A stretch of DNA of 64,000 nucleotides from Gordonia sp. ABSL11-1 (GTDB taxonomy: Bacteria; Actinomycetota; Actinomycetes; Mycobacteriales; Mycobacteriaceae): NCBI RefSeq assembly GCF_030315685.1, contig NZ_JASXSI010000012.1:112208-176207 (forward strand), given 5' to 3'. The notes beneath the pieces were generated by a model. It made no database searches and had not been told where the DNA came from. It worked only from the letters and a program-made list of their open reading frames with translations. The translations under genes and the position numbers were made by a program. Numbering within the stretch: position 1 is the stretch's first letter; every line of letters starts with the position of its first letter. Below are positions 18,406 through 27,148 of this stretch, piece by piece.

Positions 18406-19886
18406 CCGAAACCGTTGAACTGCAGCAAAAATCACTTTCCGACATCGGTTCGGTCGCGGTACCGACCTACGATCGGGAACGCATGCGGACCGGCATCGTG
18501 CACATCGGTGTCGGCGGATTCCACCGCGCGCACCAGGCGATGTACCTCGACCGTCTGCTCGCCGAGGGCGGTTCTGATGCCCTTGACTGGGGTATCTGCG
18601 GGGTGGGTGTCCGGCCGGCGGACGCCGGTATGCGCGACGCACTCGGCCCGCAGGACGGGCTGTTCACCCTCACCCTCAAACATCCCGACGGGACGATCGA
18701 GACGTCCGTCATCGGATCGATCGGGGAGTTCCTGTTCGCGCCCGACGATCCCGAGCGTGTCATCGAGAAGCTCGCCGATCCCGACACGCGGATCGTGTCG
18801 CTGACGGTGACCGAGGGCGGCTACAACTTCTCACCGTCCACCGGTGAGTTCGATGCGTCCAACCCCGACGTCGTGGCAGACCTCGCCGAGGGGGCGGTAC
18901 CCGTCACGGTGTTCGGGCTCGTGACCGAGGCGCTCCGCCGACGACGCGATCGCGGCGTCGCGTCGTTCACCGTGATGTCCTGTGACAACATCCAGGGCAA
19001 CGGGCACATGGCGCAGTCGGTGTTCCTCTCCTTCGCTCGCCTGAAGGATCCCACGCTCGCCGAATGGATCACCCAGCACACCGCCTTCCCCAACTCGATG
19101 GTCGACCGCATCACGCCGGCGACGCCGCCGGACCTCCGTGCGGAGGTGGCAGGCCGCACCGGGATCGACGACAGATGGCCGGTCGTCGCCGAGCCGTTCA
19201 CGCAGTGGGTGCTCGAGGACAACTTCTCGTCGGGCCGTCCCCGGCTCGAGGAGGTCGGCGTGCAGATCGTCGACGACGTCACCCCCTACGAACTGATGAA
19301 GCTCCGGTTGCTCAATGCCAGTCATCAGACACTGTGTTACTTCGGATATCTGATGGGCTATCGCTTCGTTCACGAGGCGACCGCGGATCCGCTGATCGCG
19401 GCACTGCTGCGGCGCTACATGGCGACCGAGGGCCGTCCGACGCTCGCCCCTGTGCCGGGCGTCGATCTCGACGTGTACACCGAGACCCTCATCGAACGTT
19501 TCGGCAATCCGGCGATCGCCGACACGATCGCGCGGCTGTGTCAGGACTCCTCCGACCGCATCCCGAAATGGCTGATCCCCGTCATCCGCGAACGGTTGGC
19601 CGCGGGCGGCGAGGTGACACTGGCGGCGGCGGTCGTCGCCAGCTGGACCCGCTACGCCGAAGGGGTCGATGAGAACGGTGACGCGATCGCCGTCGTCGAC
19701 CCGCTCGCCGGGCGTCTGATCCCGTTGGCTCGGCAATCACGCACGGACACGCTGGCATTCGTATCCGATCGCAGTCTTTTCGGCGACCTCGCCGACGACG
19801 ATCGATTCACCGGGCCATACCTGGCTGCGCTCGGGTCTCTGCGCCGGGACGGCGCCCGGGCGACTTTGGAGGGACTGCTCGGATGA
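18402..19886 (+). CDS. Mannitol/arabitol dehydrogenase family protein
   Basis: Long-chain polyol dehydrogenase of the mannitol 2-dehydrogenase family, 494 residues. The N-terminal NAD-binding fold is IVHIGVGGFHRAHQAMYLDRL. The catalytic region contains the family signature with lysine as base, TPYELMKLRLLNASHQTLCYFG (K, N and H residues). The GTG at 18402 overlaps the preceding stop and has GAGGA upstream; the ATG at 18393 would overlap that ribosome site. The expected reaction is D-arabitol to D-xylulose or D-mannitol to D-fructose; the adjacent xylulokinase favours arabitol. The stop overlaps the kinase ATG. Confidence 0.92.
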   Translation: MTETVELQQKSLSDIGSVAVPTYDRERMRTGIVHIGVGGFHRAHQAMYLDRLLAEGGSDALDWGICGVGVRPADAGMRDALGPQDGLFTLTLKHPDGTIETSVIGSIGEFLFAPDDPERVIEKLADPDTRIVSLTVTEGGYNFSPSTGEFDASNPDVVADLAEGAVPVTVFGLVTEALRRRRDRGVASFTVMSCDNIQGNGHMAQSVFLSFARLKDPTLAEWITQHTAFPNSMVDRITPATPPDLRAEVAGRTGIDDRWPVVAEPFTQWVLEDNFSSGRPRLEEVGVQIVDDVTPYELMKLRLLNASHQTLCYFGYLMGYRFVHEATADPLIAALLRRYMATEGRPTLAPVPGVDLDVYTETLIERFGNPAIADTIARLCQDSSDRIPKWLIPVIRERLAAGGEVTLAAAVVASWTRYAEGVDENGDAIAVVDPLAGRLIPLARQSRTDTLAFVSDRSLFGDLADDDRFTGPYLAALGSLRRDGARATLEGLLG

Positions 19887-21298
19887 CCCTTGTCGCCGGG
19901 GTCGACTCCTCGACCCAGTCCTGCAAGATCGTCGTGTGCGACGCGGACACCGGAGTGGTCGTCCGCTCCGCCAAGGCGCCGCATCCGCCCGGGACCGAGG
20001 TCGACCCCCGGCACTGGTGGACGGCGCTGACCTCCGCGATCGCCGAGGCGGGAGGGCTCGAAGACGTCGACGCGATCTCGGTCGGCGGTCAGCAGCACGG
20101 GATGATCTGTCTGGACTCCGACGGTGTGGTGGTCCGGAACGCGTTGCTGTGGAACGACACCCGCTCGGCGGCAAGCGCCGTCGCGCTTGTCGACGAGCTC
20201 GGCGCCGACAACTGGGCGTCGGCCGTGGGTGTGGTGCCGGTCGCGTCGATCACCGCCTCGAAGTTGCGGTGGATGGCGGACAACGAACCCGAACTCGCCG
20301 ACGCGACCGCCGCGGTCTGCCTGCCGCACGATTGGCTGACGTGGCAGTTGAGCGGCGCGCTGGGGATCGACGCGCTCGTCACCGATCGTAGCGATGCCTC
20401 CGGGACCGGGTACTTCGCCGCGGCCGACGATTCCTATCGCACCGATCTGCTCGAGCTGGCGTTCGGCGGCCGGCGTCCGCGACTGCCGCGGGTCCTCGGC
20501 CCGGCCGATCGTGCCGGCCGGACCGATTCCGGGACCATCATCGGCGCGGGCGCCGGCGACAACGCGTCGGCCGCGTTGGGCCTGGCCGCCGGACCCCGCG
20601 ATTGCATTGTCTCCCTGGGCACCTCGGGTGTCGTCAGCGCGGTCACCGAGGTTCCGCCGCGTGACGCATCCGGTCTGGTGGCCGGATTCGCGGACGCGAC
20701 GGGTCGCCAACTGCCGCTGGTGTGCACGTTGAACGGGGCACCGGTCCTGGCCGCGACGGCGGTCATGCTGGGCGTCGACCTCGACGAGTTCGGGCGTCTC
20801 GCGTTGTCGGCGCTGCCGGGCGCCGGGGGTCTGGTGATGATTCCCTATTTCGCCGGTGAACGATCACCCAATCTGCCGGACGCGACCGGTTCCGTCGTGG
20901 GCATCACCGCCGACAACTGGACGCCGCCGAATGTGGCCCGCGCCGCGGTCGAGGGGTTGCTCTGCTCGCTCGTCTACTGCATGGACCTGATCCGTGATCA
21001 GGGAATCGAGGTGGGGCGAATCCTCGTGACGGGCGGCGGCAGTCGATCCGACGCGGTTCTCGCCCTCGCCCCGCGCCTGTTCGGGCGGCCGGTGGCGGTG
21101 CCAGCGCCGGCCGAGTATGTCGCGCTCGGAGCCGCCCGCCAGGCCGCGTGGGCACTCACCGGCGACCTGCCCGACTGGGGCATCGCGGCGATCTCGCGCG
21201 ACGACGGGACCCACGACAGGGAGATCTACGAGCGCTACCGGAGCGTGTCCGACGCCGTCGCCGCCGGACCACCCGCGGTGGCGCCCGTGCGGTCCTGA
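19883..21298 (+). CDS. xylB: Xylulokinase
   Basis: FGGY-family sugar kinase, 471 residues, phosphorylating D-xylulose to D-xylulose 5-phosphate for the pentose phosphate pathway. The phosphate-1 motif is LVAGVDSSTQSCKIVVCD, the substrate region VGGQQHGMICLD, then ALLWNDTRS, and the C-terminal FGGY-like adenosine motif ILVTGGGSRSDAVLALAPRLFGRPV. ATG 19883 overlaps the dehydrogenase stop (ATGA). As the third gene of the catabolic operon it receives the ketose made by the two dehydrogenases. Confidence 0.92.
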   Translation: MTLVAGVDSSTQSCKIVVCDADTGVVVRSAKAPHPPGTEVDPRHWWTALTSAIAEAGGLEDVDAISVGGQQHGMICLDSDGVVVRNALLWNDTRSAASAVALVDELGADNWASAVGVVPVASITASKLRWMADNEPELADATAAVCLPHDWLTWQLSGALGIDALVTDRSDASGTGYFAAADDSYRTDLLELAFGGRRPRLPRVLGPADRAGRTDSGTIIGAGAGDNASAALGLAAGPRDCIVSLGTSGVVSAVTEVPPRDASGLVAGFADATGRQLPLVCTLNGAPVLAATAVMLGVDLDEFGRLALSALPGAGGLVMIPYFAGERSPNLPDATGSVVGITADNWTPPNVARAAVEGLLCSLVYCMDLIRDQGIEVGRILVTGGGSRSDAVLALAPRLFGRPVAVPAPAEYVALGAARQAAWALTGDLPDWGIAAISRDDGTHDREIYERYRSVSDAVAAGPPAVAPVRS

Positions 21299-21323
21299 TG
21301 TCCCGTGACGTGCGCCGTTGCTG

Positions 21324-22406
21324 TCACCGCGTCGGCACTGCGGCGGTCCCGCCCGCGACGAGTGGGACGTCGAGCGCCGTCCGGATTCCGGAGGGGCCAT
21401 CGACGACCGCCGGGATCGCGTTCACGATGCGGCCCGCACCAGCGACGATCGCCGCGTGGTTGTGGTCGCCGTGCTCACTCGTCGGGCAGATGTCGACGCG
21501 ATAGGACGGCTCACCGACGATCTCCACGCGGTAGCAGCCACCGGCCTGTGCGGGCTGGGCCCACGATGCGCCGAGATCCCCACGCAGGCGGGTGAGGTGC
21601 TCGATCACGATGACGTCGCGGCCGCCGACCTTACCGATGATCTCGAAACGCACTGCGGCGCGGGTGCCTTCGGCTACGCTTCCGGCCGCGATGTCGAACG
21701 TCTCCGGTGCCGGTTCGTCCTCCCACCGTTCAGCGATCTCGTCGACGGTCACACCCAGACCCGCGGCGAGTAGGCGGATGGTCGTTCCCCATGCCATGCC
21801 GAGGACGCCGGGCAGGAACAACATCGGTGTCTCGTCCATCGGCTTGCCGAAACCCATCACGTCGAACATCACCGCGGCGCCGTCGTAGGTCGCGTAGTCC
21901 GCGATCTCCATACAACGGATCTGATCGACGTGCTGACACGTCGACGCGAACGCGAGGGGGACGAGATCGTTCGCGAATCCCGGGTCGACACCGGTGATGA
22001 AGATGCTCGACTCGCCTTCCTGCGCAGCGGCCTCCACCTTCGTGACGGCTTTCGGCGGCATGACGCCCCAGGGGTACTGCAGCGACACCGGAGCCGAGCC
22101 GACGACATCGATGCCGGCCGACAGCAGGCGGGCGCAGTCGTCGAGGGCCTGCACCGGTCGGGTGTCGCCCATGGCGCAATAGACCGCACAGTCGGGATCG
22201 GTGTCGACGATCGCCGCGAGGTCGTCGGTGGCCAGGACGCCGGTCGGTTCGTGCTCCATGCCGGCGAGTTCGGCGGCGTCGCGGCCGACCTTCTCGGGCG
22301 ACGACACGCACACGGCGACGAGGTCGAATCGGGGATCGGCGATCAGTTGGCGCAAGGCCAGTCGACCGACGTTCCCGGTCCCGATGTGTGCCACGCGGAT
22401 GGCCAT
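21324..22406 (-). CDS. DapB-N-terminal-like NAD(P)H-dependent dehydrogenase
   Basis: 360-residue oxidoreductase with the dihydrodipicolinate-reductase-like Rossmann domain (VAHIGTGNVGRLALRQLI; SPEKVGRDAAELAG) and a C-terminal domain as in 2,4-diaminopentanoate dehydrogenase. It lacks the HHxxK catalytic block of true DapB, so lysine synthesis is unlikely. The ATG at 22406 (MAIRVAHIG) is preceded by AAGGAGAG and is preferred over the 17-residue-longer frame. It is divergent from a steroid-type SDR, with a KstR-like palindrome between them. A paralogue lies at 48173-49258. A lipid or steroid ketone substrate is possible but unproven. Confidence 0.8.
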   Translation of the reverse strand: MAIRVAHIGTGNVGRLALRQLIADPRFDLVAVCVSSPEKVGRDAAELAGMEHEPTGVLATDDLAAIVDTDPDCAVYCAMGDTRPVQALDDCARLLSAGIDVVGSAPVSLQYPWGVMPPKAVTKVEAAAQEGESSIFITGVDPGFANDLVPLAFASTCQHVDQIRCMEIADYATYDGAAVMFDVMGFGKPMDETPMLFLPGVLGMAWGTTIRLLAAGLGVTVDEIAERWEDEPAPETFDIAAGSVAEGTRAAVRFEIIGKVGGRDVIVIEHLTRLRGDLGASWAQPAQAGGCYRVEIVGEPSYRVDICPTSEHGDHNHAAIVAGAGRIVNAIPAVVDGPSGIRTALDVPLVAGGTAAVPTR

Positions 22407-22487
22407 CCGTCTCTCCTTGTGCTGGTCAGGTGTACAATTGTCCGGACTACTGTCCATATCAGTAGAGCACGCCGCGCGCCGACTCGG

Positions 22488-22501
22488 TAGAACGTGTTCT
22501 C
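22488..22501. promoter_or_regulatory. KstR-like operator upstream of the FabG3-like SDR
   Basis: TAGAACGTGTTCTC differs from a full KstR palindrome (TnnAACnnGTTnnA) only at the last base. It is 33 bp upstream of the SDR ATG, where it could block transcription, and 82 bp from the divergent DapB-like gene. The core is identical to that of the site at 5379-5398. Confidence 0.68.
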
Positions 22502-22533
22502 ATTTCGCCGTTGAGTAGGTAACCTTCCTCGCC

Positions 22534-23268
22534 ATGGGACGTGTAGATGACAAGGTCGCGGTGATCAGTGGCGGTTCGCGAGGCATGGGCGCATCTCATG
22601 CGCGGATGCTCGTGGCGGAGGGTGCGAAGGTCGTGATCGGGGACATTCTCGACGATGAGGGCAAGGCCCTGGCGGAGGAGTTGGGCGCCGCGGTCCGGTA
22701 TGTCCACCTCGACGTGACCTCGCCGGACGACTGGGCGGCAGCGGTCGCAACCGCCGTGGACGACTTCGGCCGGCTCAACGTGTTGGTGAACAACGCCGGG
22801 ATCGTGAACGGGAGCGCCCTGCAGAAGTTCCGTCTGGACAAGTGGCAGCAGATCCTGGACGTGAATCTCACCGGCACGTTCCTCGGCATGCAGGCCGCGG
22901 TGGATCCGATGATCGCCGCCGGCGGTGGCTCGATCATCAATGTGTCGTCAGTGGAGGGACTGCGCGGGAGTCCGTGGGCGCACGGCTATGTCGCCTCGAA
23001 ATGGGGTGTCCGCGGACTGGCCAAATCGGCAGCGCTGGAACTCGCGCCACACAACATCCGGGTCAATTCGATCCATCCCGGAATGATCCGCACCCCGATG
23101 ACCGAGGGACTCCCGGAGGACATCGTGAAGACTCCGCTGGGTCGGCCGGCCGAGTCCGAGGAGGTGTCGACGTTCATCGTGTTCCTCGCCAGCGACGAGT
23201 CCTCCTATGCCACCGGAACCGAGTTCGTCATGGACGGCGGCCTGACCGCCGACGTCCCGCACAACTGA
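22534..23268 (+). CDS. Short-chain dehydrogenase, 3-alpha(20-beta)-hydroxysteroid dehydrogenase-like (FabG3/Rv2002 type)
   Basis: Classical SDR, 244 residues. The NAD-binding motif is ISGGSRGMGASHARMLVAEGAKVVIGDILDDEG, then LVNNAGIVN, the catalytic Ser in NVSSVEGLRG, and the YxxxK pair in GYVASKWGVRGLAKS. Long stretches (GARYVHLDVT-like, LASDESSYATGTEFVMDGG) closely follow mycobacterial FabG3 (Rv2002), an NADH-dependent hydroxysteroid dehydrogenase. The KstR-like site just upstream supports a role in sterol or steroid breakdown. Substrate specificity is inferred from similarity. Confidence 0.9.
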   Translation: MGRVDDKVAVISGGSRGMGASHARMLVAEGAKVVIGDILDDEGKALAEELGAAVRYVHLDVTSPDDWAAAVATAVDDFGRLNVLVNNAGIVNGSALQKFRLDKWQQILDVNLTGTFLGMQAAVDPMIAAGGGSIINVSSVEGLRGSPWAHGYVASKWGVRGLAKSAALELAPHNIRVNSIHPGMIRTPMTEGLPEDIVKTPLGRPAESEEVSTFIVFLASDESSYATGTEFVMDGGLTADVPHN

Positions 23269-23289
23269 CCGCTGTCGCCGCCGGGGCGC

Positions 23290-24276
23290 TCACCGGGTGA
23301 TCCTCGGGATGACCGCCACGAGCACGACCATCCCGAGGACCTCGATCAGCGTCTGGGTGACCACCGCCGATCCGGCGATCGCGCTCATCTCGCCGGGCAA
23401 CGCGAGGGCCAGCGGCAGGACGACCAGGGAGTTGCGGGTCGCGCCGGAGAACGCCACGGCGCGTCGTCCGGTCACTCCCACTCCGAACGGTCGCGAGATC
23501 AGCAGGCCGAGCACGGTCATCACGATCAGGAACAGCACATAGACACCGACCACGGACGTGACCGATCGCCCGTGGTCGTCGAGCGCATGGATCTGGGATC
23601 CGACCACCACGAACAAGACGAGCGCCATCAACGGCACCATCGCACTGCCGGCTCCGGTGCTCAGGCTGCCCAGGCGCGCCGATCGCCGGGCCCCGGACTG
23701 GGTCGCCCACGCCAGTGCGAGCGGGATCGCGATGAGTACCACGAACGCGGTGACAAACGGGCCGGCGTCCACCGCCGCGGCGAGTTCGTCGCCGAGGAAG
23801 ATCGTGAGATACACCGGCAGCAACGCCATCTGGAGCAGGAGCAGCAACGGCGTCGCGGCGAGCAGTCGGTGGCCGTCGCCACCCGCGAGCCCGCTGAACA
23901 CGATGACGTAGTCCACGCACGGGCACAACAGGACCAGGAGCACCCCGACCCGCAGGGCCGCCTCGTCGGGTACGAGTGGGAGCACGGCGGACACGACGAG
24001 TGGGACGACCACGAAGTTCACCACGAGTAGCGCGGCGATGAACCTCACGTCGCGCACAGCCGCGCCGATTCGAGCCACCGGGACCTGGAGGAACGTCACG
24101 TACAGCAGTGCCGCGATCGACGGATTGATCGCGTGTTCGAGCACCGGTCCGCTCGCGGGCACTGCGATGCCGAACGCTGCGCCGGCCGCAATCGCGGCCA
24201 GATAGACCGCTACCTGGTGACGTTCGAGCGTCGCGGTCAGGTCGTCGAAGGTGATCGGCACGGCGCCATTGTGCAT
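23290..24276 (-). CDS. Bile acid:sodium symporter/ACR3-superfamily transporter
   Basis: Integral membrane protein of about 328 residues with nine to ten hydrophobic segments (VYLAAIAAGAAFGIAVPASG, FIAALLVVNFVVVPLVVSAVLPL and more). The segment LLVLLCPCVDYVIVFSGLAGG, with a Cys-Pro-Cys in a helix break, resembles the conserved Cys region of ACR3 arsenite exporters. GAVAFSGATRNSLVVLPLALALP is the typical ATRN block of the superfamily. It could be an arsenite-type exporter or an organic-anion carrier. The ATG at 24276 (MHNGAVPITF) is preferred; the frame extends upstream to 24438 without conservation. No arsenic genes are adjacent. Confidence 0.78.
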   Translation of the reverse strand: MHNGAVPITFDDLTATLERHQVAVYLAAIAAGAAFGIAVPASGPVLEHAINPSIAALLYVTFLQVPVARIGAAVRDVRFIAALLVVNFVVVPLVVSAVLPLVPDEAALRVGVLLVLLCPCVDYVIVFSGLAGGDGHRLLAATPLLLLLQMALLPVYLTIFLGDELAAAVDAGPFVTAFVVLIAIPLALAWATQSGARRSARLGSLSTGAGSAMVPLMALVLFVVVGSQIHALDDHGRSVTSVVGVYVLFLIVMTVLGLLISRPFGVGVTGRRAVAFSGATRNSLVVLPLALALPGEMSAIAGSAVVTQTLIEVLGMVVLVAVIPRITR

Positions 24277-24341
24277 CAAGCCCCGTCCGACGACGCCACA
24301 CCGAGCACGCGCTGTGGTGGAGAAAATTAATTCATCACTTG

Positions 24342-24371
24342 TTGACCTGGGGCGCGAGACGTGCCTAGCAT
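24342..24371 (+). promoter_or_regulatory. Putative sigma-70 promoter for the ABC-2 exporter, leaderless start
   Basis: TTGACC at 24342-24347 and TAGCAT at 24366-24371, with an 18-bp spacer. Transcription would begin at about 24377, the A of the ATG, giving a leaderless message. Just upstream is a small AT-rich palindrome AATTAATT (24325-24332), unusual in this GC-rich DNA and a possible site for the TetR protein encoded at 27149. Confidence 0.5.
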
Positions 24372-24376
24372 TTGAC

Positions 24377-25447
24377 ATGCGCGCCATGATTCTCAAGGAA
24401 TTTCGCGAACTCCGGCGGGACCCCCGCACACTGGCCATGTTGATCGTCCTGCCGCTGCTGTTGCTGGTGATCTTCGGCTATGCCGCCAACTTCTACGTCT
24501 CGTCGGTGAAGACCGCCGTCGTCGGCCCGAGTACACAGCAGATCAGCCAGGCGCTGCCGTCGTATTTCGACGTCACCGAATCCCATCCGGGCGACACTGC
24601 GGCCCAGGCCCAGGACATGGTGCGGGAGAACAAGGTCGACGTCGCCATCGTGACCGGTCCGCCGGGGCAGAAACCGATCGCCTACGTCGACGGGTCGAAT
24701 CTGTTCGCCGCACAGTCGACCGTCGGCATCCTGAACAAGATGGGCGGACAGATCGAGACCGACGTGCTGTTCAATCCGGACCTGAAGACGTCCTGGGTGA
24801 TGGTGCCGGCGATCATCGGTCTGATCCTCACCTTCATCGGCACGATCATCACGAGTATCGGGTTGGTCCGTGAACGAGAGGCGGGCACGCTGGAACAACT
24901 TGCGGTCATGCCGATCCGGCCGAGTCAGGTGATCCTCGGCAAGATCGTGCCGTACTTCCTGCTCGCTGCTGTGGACATGGTCATCGTGACGGTGCTCGGG
25001 ATGCTGCTGTTCGGGGTGCCGTTCAACGGGAACGTGCTGATCTTCGCGCTCGGGGCGGCCATCTTCCTGTTCGTCGTCCTCGGGCTCGGGGTGCTGATCT
25101 CGACGATCTCCCAGACGACGGGCCAGGCGATCCAGACCGCATTCATGTTCTTGCTCCCGCAGATCCTGTTGTCCGGCATGATCTTCCCGCTGGACGCGAT
25201 GGCGGCGGGGGTCCGATGGATCGGCTACCTGCTCCCGCTGACGTACTTCACCATGATCTCGCAGGGCGTCATGTTGCGCGACGCGCCCATCTCATCGCTG
25301 TGGCTGCCGTTACTGATCCTCACCGTGATGGCCGTGGTCGTGTTCACCGGCGCGACACTGCGATTCCGTCGAGACCTCGCCCCCGACGTGTCGAAGCAGA
25401 AGGCGCCGGCCCCGTCGACGGATTCGACCGGCGCGGACGTCGCATGA
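24377..25447 (+). CDS. ABC-2 type exporter permease
   Basis: 356-residue ABC-2 permease. One N-terminal helix (LAMLIVLPLLLLVIFGYAANF) is followed by a 150-residue extracytoplasmic region (AVVGPSTQQISQALPSYFDV), then five helices including MVPAIIGLILTFIGTIITSIGL, the REREAGTLEQLAVMPIRPSQVILGK coupling segment and LPQILLSGMIFPLDAM. This is the layout of YhhJ/YbhS-like drug or lipid exporters. The ATG at 24377 fits the promoter. The stop overlaps the first ATPase gene (ATGA). There is one permease gene for two ATPases, so the permease probably forms a homodimer. Confidence 0.88.
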   Translation: MRAMILKEFRELRRDPRTLAMLIVLPLLLLVIFGYAANFYVSSVKTAVVGPSTQQISQALPSYFDVTESHPGDTAAQAQDMVRENKVDVAIVTGPPGQKPIAYVDGSNLFAAQSTVGILNKMGGQIETDVLFNPDLKTSWVMVPAIIGLILTFIGTIITSIGLVREREAGTLEQLAVMPIRPSQVILGKIVPYFLLAAVDMVIVTVLGMLLFGVPFNGNVLIFALGAAIFLFVVLGLGVLISTISQTTGQAIQTAFMFLLPQILLSGMIFPLDAMAAGVRWIGYLLPLTYFTMISQGVMLRDAPISSLWLPLLILTVMAVVVFTGATLRFRRDLAPDVSKQKAPAPSTDSTGADVA

Positions 25448-26265
25448 TCGCGGCAGCGCACTCGGTTACGGTGCGGTTCGGCGAGCGGACCGCGTTGGAC
25501 GACGTGAGCGTCGACGTACCGGCCGGACAGGTGGTCGCTCTGGTCGGTGGCGACGGCGCCGGGAAATCTACTCTCCTGCGGACATTCGTGGGCGCGGTGA
25601 TCCCGGACAGCGGCACGGTGCAGGCGCCGGGCAAACACGAGATCGGGTTCCTGTCGGCGGGTCCGGGGAGCTGGGCCGCGCTGACCGTGCGCCAGAACCT
25701 CGACTTCGTCGGCGGAATCTACGGCCTCGCGGGTGCCGAACTCGAGAATCGACGCGAGCAGCTCATCGACGGATCGGGGTTACGCGTCGCCGCGGATCGA
25801 CTCGCATCGGCACTGTCGGGAGGGATGCGCCGCAAGCTGGGGGCGGCGATGGCGATGATCCACCGTCCGTCTCTGCTGATACTCGACGAACCCAGCACCG
25901 GTGTCGACCCGGTCAGCCGTATCGATCTGTGGCGCATGATCTCGGAGGCTGCCGCGGACGGCGCCGCTGTGCTCATGTCGACGACCTACCTGGACGAGGC
26001 CGAACGCGCCGCGGATCTCGTGGTGCTCGACGGTGGCCGGATCCTGACGCAGGGCTCCTACGACGAGGTGCGGGCGGGATTCACCGGCGTCATCACCGCG
26101 GCCGCGTCGCCGACACGGCCACAGTGGTCGTGGCGACGCGGTCGGCAACGACACGAGTACTGGCCCGACGGACGCCCCGGGGTGCACGCACCCACCGCGG
26201 TGCCGGACCTCGAGGACATCGTCATCGCGCTGTCGATGTCACGCAGGCAGGAGGCCGACGCATGA
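25444..26265 (+). CDS. ABC exporter ATPase 1
   Basis: Nucleotide-binding protein of 273 residues. Walker A GGDGAGKST, signature ALSGGMRRKLGAAMAMI, Walker B SLLILDEPSTGVD, and an H-loop position occupied by threonine/tyrosine (MSTTYLDEAE) in place of the usual MSTHYM. The missing switch His suggests a catalytically weak site. ATG overlaps on both sides (ATGA with the permease, ATGA with ATPase 2) indicate a tightly coupled operon. Resembles the first half of two-domain YbhF-type ATPases, here encoded separately. Confidence 0.88.
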   Translation: MIAAAHSVTVRFGERTALDDVSVDVPAGQVVALVGGDGAGKSTLLRTFVGAVIPDSGTVQAPGKHEIGFLSAGPGSWAALTVRQNLDFVGGIYGLAGAELENRREQLIDGSGLRVAADRLASALSGGMRRKLGAAMAMIHRPSLLILDEPSTGVDPVSRIDLWRMISEAAADGAAVLMSTTYLDEAERAADLVVLDGGRILTQGSYDEVRAGFTGVITAAASPTRPQWSWRRGRQRHEYWPDGRPGVHAPTAVPDLEDIVIALSMSRRQEADA

Positions 26266-27137
26266 CCTCCGACGTGGTACTCGGTGCGCGTGACGTCACC
26301 CGTCGCTTCGGCGACTTCACCGCCGTCGACGCGGTGTCGATGACCGTCGGGCCGGGTGAGGTGGTCGGGTTGCTCGGCGCCAACGGCGCCGGAAAGACCA
26401 CGCTGATCCGGATGTTGCTCGGGTTGCTGGCCGCGACGTCGGGATCGGTCGAACTCCTCGGCGGGCCACCGGACCAGACCCGAAGGGCACGAATGGGATA
26501 CGTGCCGCAGAATCTCGGACTGTATCGGGATCTCACCGTGGCGGAGAACCTGTCGTTCAGCGCCGGGGCCTATGGCGTACCCGTGCCCGACATCCCGGCG
26601 GACCTCCGCGGTGTGCGCGCCACACTCGTCGGGGACCTCGCTCTCGGCGCCCAACGTCAGGTGGCGTTCCTCGTCGCCCTCGCCCACGCACCCGAGGTGC
26701 TGGTGCTCGACGAGCCGACCTCCGGTGTCGATGCCTTGTCGCGTGCCGAACTGTGGGACACGATCCGCCACCAGGCAGACAACGGCGTCGGTGTCCTTAT
26801 CACCACCCACTACATGGAAGAGGCGCAGCAGTGTGATCGACTGCTGCTCATGGCAAGTGGACAACTGGTCGGCTCGGGTAGCGAGGACGACATCATCGGG
26901 GACACGCGCGCGGTCGCGGTCCGGACACCGGACTGGTCACAGGCGTTCGCCGCATTGAATGACGCCGGCGTGCCGGTCATCTTGGCGGGCCGGGCGATCC
27001 GGGTGCCGGACACCGATCCCGCGGACATCGACGCCGTCCTCGGCGCCGCCGGCATCACGGCGGACATCACACCGGTCCGGGCCACCGTCGAGGAACGCAT
27101 GTTGGTCCTGGCTCGGGAACACGCGGCACAGTCGTAG
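26262..27137 (+). CDS. ABC exporter ATPase 2, with degenerate signature motif
   Basis: 291-residue nucleotide-binding protein. Walker A GANGAGKTT, Walker B VLVLDEPTSGVD and a good H-loop (ITTHYMEEA) are present, but the ABC signature reads LALGAQRQVAFLVAL instead of LSGGQ. With ATPase 1, which has a good signature but no switch His, it may form a heterodimer with one consensus and one degenerate site, as known for asymmetric ABC exporters. The C-terminal part (ITADITPVRATVEERMLVLAREHA) resembles the regulatory tail of YbhF-like proteins. Confidence 0.87.
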   Translation: MTSDVVLGARDVTRRFGDFTAVDAVSMTVGPGEVVGLLGANGAGKTTLIRMLLGLLAATSGSVELLGGPPDQTRRARMGYVPQNLGLYRDLTVAENLSFSAGAYGVPVPDIPADLRGVRATLVGDLALGAQRQVAFLVALAHAPEVLVLDEPTSGVDALSRAELWDTIRHQADNGVGVLITTHYMEEAQQCDRLLLMASGQLVGSGSEDDIIGDTRAVAVRTPDWSQAFAALNDAGVPVILAGRAIRVPDTDPADIDAVLGAAGITADITPVRATVEERMLVLAREHAAQS

Positions 27138-27148
27138 GGAACGTCGAG

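Noticed and set aside
16618..18642. 674-codon minus-strand ORF across the polyol dehydrogenase
   Set aside because: Shadow frame; the plus-strand dehydrogenase has complete motifs and operon overlaps.
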